Below are positions 1-4,973 of a DNA stretch of 6,317 nt, one piece after another. This DNA comes from JAUVZL01 sp965603515 (lineage in GTDB: Bacteria; Hydrothermota; Tepidihabitantia; SM23-42). The stretch spans positions 1 through 6,317 of the forward strand of contig CBFDDH010000065.1 of NCBI GenBank assembly GCA_965603515.1, written 5' to 3'. The notes under the pieces were generated by a model. That model worked only from the letters and a program-made list of their open reading frames with translations. It had not been told where the DNA came from and ran no database searches. The position numbers were made by a program, and so were the translations under genes. Every line of letters starts with the position of its first letter. The first letter of the stretch is position 1.

Positions 1-30
1 AGTCCTGAGTTGTATGTCGAAGGGATCGGG
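1..30. repeat. Possible edge of a dispersed intergenic repeat
   Basis: This stretch reads AGTCCTGAG, then TTGTATGTCGAAGGG. It resembles the CCTGAG...TTGTCGAAGG type of short palindromic repeat that I recall from intergenic regions of many bacterial genomes. Only one copy is visible and the window edge cuts it, so the call rests on resemblance alone. No reading frame continues convincingly through it on either strand. Confidence 0.25.
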
Positions 31-66
31 CAATCCAGAAATCAACTCGTCATACCTTTTCTCTGG

Positions 67-89
67 ATCATCCGGTTAAACCGGATGAT
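67..89. repeat. Perfect hairpin downstream of the operon
   Basis: ATCATCCGGT at 67-76 is the exact reverse complement of ACCGGATGAT at 80-89, leaving a loop of three bases. It lies about 90 bp past the stop codon of the last operon gene. No run of T follows on either strand, so it is not a classical intrinsic terminator. It could still stabilise the 3' end of the operon mRNA or be a repeat unit. Confidence 0.6.
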
Positions 90-112
90 GACACAAGGAA
101 GTACCTCATTGG

Positions 113-134
113 GTTGCCTGATGAATCAGGCAAC
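113..134. repeat. Perfect hairpin, first after the operon
   Basis: GTTGCCTGA at 113-121 pairs with TCAGGCAAC at 126-134 around a TGAA loop. This gives a 9-bp stem about 48 bp past the stop codon at 182. It is the nearest strong stem to the operon end and so the best candidate for 3'-end formation, but no U-tract follows it on the minus strand. Its core, CCTGATGAAT then CAGG, recurs at 3877-3892 in the other large intergenic region. The rest of 1-181 shows no gene or promoter that I can support. Confidence 0.6.
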
Positions 135-181
135 TACATAATTATCTCAGACAATTTTAATAAGCGGTATCGATCATGTGA

Positions 182-733
182 CTACAATTTCCAGAATCCT
201 AAAACAGCAAGAAGAATAAGTGCCGCGCCAGCAATGATCGCGCCGAGCCATCCCAGAAGGCATAAACATGTAACAATTACTCCGGCAATGAATACGCCCA
301 GGCTGATCACCAAAAATGATTTCTTGAATTCGAGTCCGAACAGGAATGCGATAAGTGCACCAGTCCAGGCACCAGTTCCTGGTAAAGGGATTGCAACAAA
401 AGCCAAGAGCCCTATTTCCTCGTATTTTTCAATCACCTTATTGCCTTTACGTCGGGTCCTTTCGAAGAGCCATTTGAAGAATCTGTCGAGGAATTTCACC
501 TTAGAAAGGATTCTCACAATAGGCTTAAGCAACCAGAGTATCAAGGGCACTGGAACCAGATTACCAATGTATGCAATCAGGAATGCTTTGAACCAGGGTA
601 TTTTGAAAATGTTGATCGCCATTGGTAAAGCGCCTCTTAATTCAATGATCGGTAACATTGAGGTTATAAAAACGACAAGTTCAGGACTCAGACCTTTAGT
701 AAGCAGGTATTGAACCAGGTCTTGGGGTGTCAT
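182..733 (-). CDS. Small multidrug export family membrane protein (COG2426/PF06695)
   Basis: This is a 183-residue, very hydrophobic integral membrane protein of the Sm_multidrug_ex family. Family hallmarks are visible: ELRGALP at residues 31-37 after a first hydrophobic segment, GNLVPVP at 57-63, a basic loop at about 91-104, and IPLPGTGAWTG at 115-125. Long hydrophobic stretches follow to the C-terminus at roughly 127-180. The paired Pro/Gly motifs resemble the re-entrant segments of DedA/VTT-like proteins; that likeness is inference. The 'multidrug export' label is historical and the substrate is unknown. A longer TTG start at 763 is in frame, but the ATG at 733 has an excellent Shine-Dalgarno site (AAGGAG, 9 bases away) and overlaps the upstream stop as ATGA, so it is preferred. 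It is the last gene of a three-gene operon and is probably translated by coupling to the vWA gene. Family assignment is firm; function is not. Confidence 0.88.
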   Translation of the reverse strand: MTPQDLVQYLLTKGLSPELVVFITSMLPIIELRGALPMAINIFKIPWFKAFLIAYIGNLVPVPLILWLLKPIVRILSKVKFLDRFFKWLFERTRRKGNKVIEKYEEIGLLAFVAIPLPGTGAWTGALIAFLFGLEFKKSFLVISLGVFIAGVIVTCLCLLGWLGAIIAGAALILLAVLGFWKL

Positions 734-2661
734 ATAATACCTCTCCTTCTTCTTATTATCCAATCAACAGCAAGGAGTACGAAAATCAAAAAATAGCTTA
801 TCGGTGAATCGAAATCTATTTTCTTTAGACGATGGACATTCTCGGGCAGGGGGAGCTCAAAGACAGCGAGTTCATTAAGGCTAAAATATTCTCCTCCTGT
901 TTCTGAAGCAAGTGTTTGCAGAAAGTCTTTATTAAGTCCCTGATCGATCTCGATTATTGCTCCTGACACGGTGAATTCCAACGTGTTGCTGGTGAGTTCT
1001 TCATCTTCGAGCTTGCCTGATGCCTGCAGAAAAATATCACCAGCCTTCTTTGAAATAAAGCAAGCTTGATACATGCCTTTGTCCGTTTCGAAAAAAGGGA
1101 TTTCGGTATTATCGAATTCAAAAAAGAAATCACCGCCTCCGGCTAGCCTGTAGTTTTGATCATAACTTTGTAGTTTTAATGTAATGGTCTCACCGACATT
1201 ATAAATTCTATGTAAGGTGTTTAAGAAAAGTCGTTTGTTTTTACCGATCGGTGATAAGAACCTGATCACATCCCTGAGCAAATGCGCAAGAAGGTCTTTT
1301 TGTTTCAAGCCGATCTGGAGAAATTGCCACGTACCGATGTCAATTCCATTGATTTGAAAAACCATGCCCGTGCCATAATTATGATATGCAATAATAGGTA
1401 CATTGTTTGCCTGTGCAATGATTATCGCTTTGTCTTTAACCCCAAGCACACGATTGATTGCCGATAATGGTGGATAATCATCACCTGGTACAAAACAGGA
1501 GAAGGGTTCTTTTATTCTCAATGGGAAATTGCCTTTGGCAATTGCTTCGGTGGTGTTAATAGGCAGCATGTCATTCCATAAGGTTGTGTGTCCTTGTATT
1601 GATCCGATACATAATAGGCCCATTCCCTTTTTCAGCGATTCTTCAATGTTTCTCCAGGGTACTTTTCCAAGATGAACATTATCTAATATGATGACATCAA
1701 CATCATTGAGACCGGGTAAGTTTATCAGCTTCGCGTTGGTCAGCAGATTTAAAATAGTATTCCCGTCTATTCTCGCCAATGGGATAAGGTCAATATAATC
1801 ATCTTTGATCATGCTTCTCAGCATAAATTTCGTATTGAATGACAAGTGCTCAGTAAAATAGATCACTTTGGTTTTCCTTGGCAATACACGCAAAGGGAAT
1901 TCAAGCTTATTGTTCTTATAGCTTAGTTCCTCAGGTTGTTGTGCAACATCAATAAAGATCTTCACTTGTTCAGGCTGGTGTACATTAACTGAAAACTCAA
2001 GTTTGGTCTTCGCTTTTATGGTATTAAGTAAGAATGATTTCTTCTGTTTCTTTTTATTGTACCGCACAACAACTTGGGCTCTACCTCCGGTAAAACCTTG
2101 TGATTCGATAACCACCTCGATCTTTATTGAATCGTTAACAAAGGCGTATGCAGGATACCTTACATCAACAATCGCAACATCACGTGGTTTTTCAGAACCA
2201 ACGCCAAAACAATAAACTGGTGTATTTAACTCCTTTATTTCGGAGAACGGGAAATGTCCGTAATTATGATTGCCATCAGAGACTAGAACAATAAAGGCGG
2301 GTTGAGTCTTGCCGATTTGCTTGAGCGGCTGAGAAATGTTGGTGAAACGACTCGACCGTTGTGTTCCTTCAGGTACGAGGGTAGAAAGAGTTTCCCCAAA
2401 ATAAAATTGCGCGTGCGCAAAGTCGATTCCGTTTATTGCTTGTTGAATATCATCGGTGTATCTCGCCATACTTGCCGAGTAATCAGTCAATACAACAGGA
2501 GGATTCTTTCTTCTTTTAACTCCGAAAGAAAGGATAAAACCGGTTATTAAAATATAGAGTAGGATTATTGCTACAATACGTATCGGCGCCAGGGCTAAAC
2601 TCTTGTAGTATAGTAACACTGCTAACCCTATTGCGATAAGACTAATAAAAAATATTATCAA
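730..2661 (-). CDS. Membrane-anchored vWA domain protein with GATase-like domain
   Basis: This is a 643-residue protein with two N-terminal hydrophobic segments (about 2-18 and 27-47) followed by a basic KRRK. A von Willebrand A domain spans about 54-160. Its metal-ion site looks complete: DYSAS at 60-64, a Thr in FTNIS (T107) and SDG at 128-130. A beta-rich, CARDB-like stretch (about 165-260) comes next, then a Rossmann-like region (about 263-470) resembling the class I glutamine amidotransferase-like domain of related membrane proteins. A beta-rich part (about 475-568), the motif SETGGEYF (586-593) and a final TM (about 620-637) with RRRR follow. BatA-type and COG5426-like proteins share parts of this layout; they often sit beside MoxR and DUF58 genes, which are absent here. 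It probably binds a ligand or partner through the vWA site at the envelope. The only usual start codon is the TTG at 2661, overlapping the lipoprotein gene by 20 bp. AAGGA lies only two bases upstream of it and GGAAG nine bases upstream, so the exact start is less sure. Confidence 0.85.
   Translation of the reverse strand: MIIFFISLIAIGLAVLLYYKSLALAPIRIVAIILLYILITGFILSFGVKRRKNPPVVLTDYSASMARYTDDIQQAINGIDFAHAQFYFGETLSTLVPEGTQRSSRFTNISQPLKQIGKTQPAFIVLVSDGNHNYGHFPFSEIKELNTPVYCFGVGSEKPRDVAIVDVRYPAYAFVNDSIKIEVVIESQGFTGGRAQVVVRYNKKKQKKSFLLNTIKAKTKLEFSVNVHQPEQVKIFIDVAQQPEELSYKNNKLEFPLRVLPRKTKVIYFTEHLSFNTKFMLRSMIKDDYIDLIPLARIDGNTILNLLTNAKLINLPGLNDVDVIILDNVHLGKVPWRNIEESLKKGMGLLCIGSIQGHTTLWNDMLPINTTEAIAKGNFPLRIKEPFSCFVPGDDYPPLSAINRVLGVKDKAIIIAQANNVPIIAYHNYGTGMVFQINGIDIGTWQFLQIGLKQKDLLAHLLRDVIRFLSPIGKNKRLFLNTLHRIYNVGETITLKLQSYDQNYRLAGGGDFFFEFDNTEIPFFETDKGMYQACFISKKAGDIFLQASGKLEDEELTSNTLEFTVSGAIIEIDQGLNKDFLQTLASETGGEYFSLNELAVFELPLPENVHRLKKIDFDSPISYFLIFVLLAVDWIIRRRRGII
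740..750 (-). promoter_or_regulatory. Strong Shine-Dalgarno site inside the upstream gene
   Basis: On the minus strand AGAAGGAGAGG lies just before the ATG at 733. AAGGAG occupies 748-743, nine bases from the start. It sits within the last codons of the vWA gene. This settles the start of the 183-residue protein against the in-frame TTG at 763, and shows that the organism uses Shine-Dalgarno initiation for internal operon genes. Confidence 0.8.
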
Positions 2662-3562
2662 TATCCTTCTCTTCCAGTTTGAGATGAATTATGTTTATAC
2701 TGTCTATTGATACTGTTGCACTGCCCCAGTACTTATCACTGAAGACCTCCACAGTATACGGCAAAGAATCTCTAACTTCGAACTGGAAATCACCCCCTCT
2801 GATAAGAGTGATGCCTGAAAAAGTTTCTCTTCTGAGTAAAGCAATGCCAGTGATCACTAAACTATCATTGATTTGGGCACTGCCTTTCAGGATAAGCGGT
2901 CTGTACGCAGTGTCTGGTGTTATGCTAGTCACCAGGGTTCCCATCAGATTGCCGCTTAGATCACGGCAGCCCTGGTTGATGTAAACATAATAGGTTGTAT
3001 CAAAGGCTAATGCATCAGTTGTGTCTGCCAGCAGGAGAAAACAGACGCGCGGGTTGCGCCATTCAGAAACGAGTTCCTTTTTGGGGATCATTGAATAACT
3101 AAAAAAGGTCGTGTCCATAGCTTCAGAGAAGTGGAAGAAAAACTCTTTTTGTCTTGAGCCTTCGGAGAATTTGATAATCCAAGGCGCAATAGTATCAGGT
3201 CTTGAAGTGCCCGTGAATTCGATGTCAAAAGCACCTTTATTCTGTGCAGGATCAAAAACATATCCGGTTACCTTGTATACTAAATCCATTTGTGCTTCAG
3301 TTATCGCAATGATTTCAGCGGCTGACAAAGAAGGGTAGAGGCTAGTTATCTGGAGCGTATCGTCACCCGTTGTTATATTGAAGTTGTCCGGTTTGAGGTT
3401 CAGGGTATCAATGTTCTCTGAAAAGGTGAATTGTATTTGTCGGTTGTTCAATGCAAAAACATTCTGGAGCTTTGGTTTCATGCGATCTTTGATGAGTGGA
3501 GGTGCTTTGTGAGCGCAAGCAGCGATTATCATAATGAGCAAAGCCCACTCAGATTTAGCCAT
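2642..3562 (-). CDS. Lipoprotein with SbsA-type Ig-like domains (Big_5)
   Basis: This is a predicted 306-residue lipoprotein. The N-terminus has a Lys at position 3, a hydrophobic stretch and a lipobox IAAC with the acylated Cys at residue 16, followed by AHKAPP, so it should be exported and lipid-anchored. Two segments match the bacterial Ig-like/SbsA pattern. The first, about 31-117, contains FTFSENID (45-52). The second, about 123-217, contains FHFSEAMD (143-150) and ends with CRDLSGN (199-205), like the usual 'D-L-A-G-N' turn. A third beta-rich part (about 222-295) may be a carboxypeptidase-regulatory-like or other Ig-like fold. Such proteins are structural or adhesive parts of the surface; no catalytic residues are evident. 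A TTG at 3595 would add 11 residues but lies in the -35 box, so the ATG at 3562 is chosen. It is the first gene of the operon, and its end overlaps the vWA gene. Confidence 0.8.
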   Translation of the reverse strand: MAKSEWALLIMIIAACAHKAPPLIKDRMKPKLQNVFALNNRQIQFTFSENIDTLNLKPDNFNITTGDDTLQITSLYPSLSAAEIIAITEAQMDLVYKVTGYVFDPAQNKGAFDIEFTGTSRPDTIAPWIIKFSEGSRQKEFFFHFSEAMDTTFFSYSMIPKKELVSEWRNPRVCFLLLADTTDALAFDTTYYVYINQGCRDLSGNLMGTLVTSITPDTAYRPLILKGSAQINDSLVITGIALLRRETFSGITLIRGGDFQFEVRDSLPYTVEVFSDKYWGSATVSIDSINIIHLKLEEKDIDNIFY

Positions 3563-3567
3563 GGTCA

Positions 3568-3595
3568 ATTCTATTGTCTTTGTTGAAAAAGTCAA
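3568..3595 (-). promoter_or_regulatory. Promoter of the envelope operon, probably leaderless
   Basis: On the minus strand a -35 box TTGACT (3595-3590) is followed by a 16-base spacer and a -10 box TAGAAT (3573-3568), each one mismatch from the sigma70 consensus. Only five bases separate the -10 box from the ATG at 3562, so transcription should start at or next to the A of ATG. There is no room for a Shine-Dalgarno site and none is visible. Spacing and boxes are seen directly; the transcription start is inferred. Confidence 0.65.
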
Positions 3596-3648
3596 CCCTA
3601 ATTACTGAGGTTTACCTACATCTTTGAAATTCATTACGATCATTACCG

Positions 3649-3759
3649 TTCGAGTGTGCCCTGTGAAATAATTTCCACTTATTTCACAGGGTGAGTCGAG
3701 AACTTCCTATTAATTTTTTAAGGTACTTCTCGATGCGTCCCTTACGGGACTTACTCGAA
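3649..3759. repeat. Cloverleaf-like palindromic element
   Basis: TTCGAGT (3649-3655) pairs with ACTCGAA (3753-3759) and encloses three hairpins. Arm 1 is a perfect 13-bp stem (3659-3671 with 3679-3691). Arm 2 starts with TCGAGAA (3696-3702) pairing with TTCTCGA (3727-3733) and continues imperfectly inward. Arm 3 is GTCCC (3737-3741) with GGGAC (3746-3750). The recurring TCGAG core in alternating orientation is typical of bacterial REP-like interspersed elements. No reading frame or transposase is linked to it. Whether it acts as DNA or as RNA is not known. Confidence 0.7.
3659..3691. repeat. 13-bp perfect inverted repeat (arm 1 of the element)
   Basis: CCCTGTGAAATAA at 3659-3671 is exactly complementary to TTATTTCACAGGG at 3679-3691, with a seven-base loop. 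It is the strongest hairpin in the window. The next two pairs outward (3658 with 3692, 3657 with 3693) are G-T wobbles that would hold only in a plus-strand RNA. No T-run follows on either side, which argues against a simple intrinsic terminator. Confidence 0.75.
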
Positions 3760-3845
3760 GGATAAAAGAGAAATGAAGGGTGCTGTATCTCTCAAATCAT
3801 TACCGAGAACATAAAACAGTTCGTATTGCATTGCCGAAGACTGTC

Positions 3846-3911
3846 ATTTCGAATCCTGACCTGTCGCCAGGTTTATCCTGATGAATTTCAGGGACAGGCT
3901 TGGTTCGGAAT
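3846..3911. repeat. Second imperfect palindromic element
   Basis: Three nested pairings are visible. ATTTCGAATC (3846-3855) pairs with GGTTCGGAAT (3902-3911) with two G-T wobbles. CCTGTC (3860-3865) pairs perfectly with GACAGG (3893-3898). CCTGA (3877-3881) pairs with TCAGG (3888-3892). An alternative small stem, CCTG with CAGG, uses 3860-3871. The element lies 36 bp past the stop of the DUF2520 gene, so it may form the 3' end of that mRNA. Its inner hairpin resembles the one at 113-134. Confidence 0.6.
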
Positions 3912-3947
3912 TTCAACAGAAGATGATAGTAACAAGAGAAGCTGGAA

Positions 3948-4775
3948 TTATTGATTCAGCAACTCCTCTATCTTCTTCCTTTTCTCACCCTTCACTACGT
4001 TCTTGAGAACCGCCAGTGATAATATCCTATAAATATTCGATAGATCCTTATTTTTCTTCAAAGTGCTCAAATGTTTTTTTATAACTTCAATATCACCACG
4101 CTCAAGCGGACCACTCAGTGCGTTGTTCAAACCTTTTCCGTGTATATTGTGGAGTGTTTCTTCAATAATGGGGATGATCACTTCATTGATCTCTTTCTTG
4201 GTCCAGCCGATGTCTTTGGCGAGCCTGCAGATAGCCCAGGCTAAGCCAATGAGCAGATTTGATGAAAAAACACCGAGTAAATGGTATTTGGTCTTTTGAT
4301 AACCCTTTAATGTCTTTATGCTGAAATATCTTTTTGCAAAAATGCGTTTTATCGCATGTAGCGCATGTTCATTGCCCTCGACAAACAGGTAGTATTTATC
4401 GCGGGCTGGGGGCAGAATAATGTCTGGGAACGTAGCAAAGGGGTGAATTGATCCGCGGTATATATTTCTTGATTTTGGAAAGATAGCTGAGGGCAAGAGA
4501 CCACTGAAATGGAAGATATATTTTTTATCTTCGATAAAGGGTTTTGCTTTCATGTATGCTATCAGAATTTGGTCATCTGGTGTAGCAAAGAATAGCGCCT
4601 GACTTTTTGTACACAGTTCCTTGAGCGAGAGATTCTTTTTAATGTGTAGTGATTTTAATGCCTGTTTTTCTTTTTTTTTGTTAATATCGTATACACCGAT
4701 AATTTTATTGTTGTTCTTGAGCAAATAGAAAATAGTAGTTCCAACTTTGCCACAGCCAATAAGACCGATATTCAC
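3948..4775 (-). CDS. Rossmann-like/DUF2520 predicted oxidoreductase (COG5495)
   Basis: This is a 275-residue two-domain protein. The N-terminal Rossmann fold shows GCGKVG (7-12), the dinucleotide-binding glycine loop, with an acidic D30 at the end of the second strand, which favours NAD(H) over NADP(H) by the usual rule. TPDD (65-68) and HFSG (89-92) follow, as in 6-phosphogluconate dehydrogenase-like folds. SIHPFATF (109-116), YHLLGVFSSN (164-173) and ALSGPLERGD (219-228) are the conserved blocks of the DUF2520 helical domain and probably line the substrate site. The reaction and substrate are not established for this family. It is cytoplasmic, with no signal or TM. The start is GTG, six bases after a perfect -10 box, so the mRNA is probably leaderless. 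It stands alone, with 198 bp before it and 385 bp between its stop and the next start. An A9 run at 4671-4679 within the lysine codons is a slippage-prone site, but the frame is intact. Confidence 0.88.
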   Translation of the reverse strand: MNIGLIGCGKVGTTIFYLLKNNNKIIGVYDINKKKEKQALKSLHIKKNLSLKELCTKSQALFFATPDDQILIAYMKAKPFIEDKKYIFHFSGLLPSAIFPKSRNIYRGSIHPFATFPDIILPPARDKYYLFVEGNEHALHAIKRIFAKRYFSIKTLKGYQKTKYHLLGVFSSNLLIGLAWAICRLAKDIGWTKKEINEVIIPIIEETLHNIHGKGLNNALSGPLERGDIEVIKKHLSTLKKNKDLSNIYRILSLAVLKNVVKGEKRKKIEELLNQ

Positions 4776-4781
4776 ACCGTT

Positions 4782-4809
4782 ATTATAATCTGAATCATTG
4801 TTACGTCAA
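4782..4809 (-). promoter_or_regulatory. Promoter of the DUF2520 gene, probably leaderless
   Basis: On the minus strand TTGACG (4809-4804) is followed by a 16-base spacer and a perfect TATAAT (4787-4782). Six bases, AACGGT, then lead directly to the GTG at 4775. A start site at the usual distance falls on the first base of the start codon. No Shine-Dalgarno sequence is present. The layout is almost identical to the promoter at 3568-3595. Just upstream, GCAA and TTGC half-sites (4811-4822) could form a weak operator. Confidence 0.75.
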
Positions 4810-4835
4810 GGCAACGTATTGCAAATAACAAGTTC

Positions 4836-4850
4836 TCCCGCTTTGCGGGA
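4836..4850. repeat. Short perfect hairpin in the promoter-upstream region
   Basis: TCCCGC (4836-4841) and GCGGGA (4845-4850) form a 6-bp stem around TTT. It lies between the end of the beta-CASP gene and the DUF2520 promoter. There is no T-run on the minus side, so it is at best a weak transcript-end signal for the hydrolase gene. It resembles the GTCCC/GGGAC arm at 3737-3750. Confidence 0.5.
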
Positions 4851-4895
4851 TCCACGATTTTCCTATATATTATAATCCAAAATGATAAATCGGGA

Positions 4896-4921
4896 CAAGC
4901 GCCAAATTTCAAGCGCCAAAT
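4896..4921. repeat. Two tandem copies of a 12-bp repeat
   Basis: CAAGCGCCAAAT occurs at 4896-4907 and again at 4910-4921, separated by TT, giving a period of 14 bp. The unit sits in an A/C-rich stretch between the stop of the hydrolase gene and the DUF2520 promoter. The T/G-rich segment at about 4944-4972 is a rough complement to it, so a long weak stem is possible. It looks like a degenerate intergenic repeat; no function is evident. Confidence 0.55.
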
Positions 4922-4973
4922 CCCAAACACAGATTATTTTTTCTCAGTTTTTGGTTCTTGGTAGTCTTGGTTC

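Larger units (their letters stand above)
3596..3947. other. Repeat-rich intergenic region without a gene
   Basis: These 352 bases separate the DUF2520 gene from the operon promoter. They hold a cloverleaf-like set of inverted repeats (3649-3759) and a second imperfect palindrome (3846-3911). The 9-mer TCATTACCG occurs at 3640-3648 and 3797-3805, with a near copy TCATTACGA at 3631-3639. No convincing coding frame, ribosome site or tRNA was found. No T-run follows any stem in the minus direction, so the terminator of the DUF2520 gene is not evident. Confidence 0.6.

Noticed and set aside
114..713. Open frame of 199 codons on the plus strand
   Set aside because: It is antisense to the COG2426 gene, whose protein has clear family motifs. 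The plus-strand translation has no recognisable domain and starts inside a hairpin.
734..763. TTG at 763 as the start of the COG2426 protein
   Set aside because: The extra ten residues are basic and polar and encode the Shine-Dalgarno sequence of the ATG at 733, which also overlaps the upstream stop as ATGA.
3563..3595. TTG at 3595 as the start of the lipoprotein
   Set aside because: The TTG forms part of the -35 box. Starting at the ATG at 3562 gives a compact lipoprotein signal of 15 residues before the Cys.
3649..3759. tRNA or other known RNA gene suggested by the cloverleaf shape
   Set aside because: There is no T-arm consensus, no CCA-compatible acceptor stem and no anticodon arm of the right size, and the arm lengths do not match tRNA.
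3639..3805. ATCATTACCG direct repeats (3639-3648, 3796-3805) as a target-site duplication
   Set aside because: The left copy touches the element, but the right copy is 36 bp past its end, and another near copy lies at 3631-3639. Duplication on insertion is not supported.
4869..4891. Second promoter upstream of the DUF2520 gene (TATAAT at 4874-4869 on the minus strand)
   Set aside because: The matching -35 is poor with an 18-base spacer, the segment is simply AT-rich, and the promoter at 4782-4809 explains the gene better.
4896..4921. CRISPR-like repeats
   Set aside because: There are only two copies of a 12-bp unit with two bases between them, so no spacers and no array.
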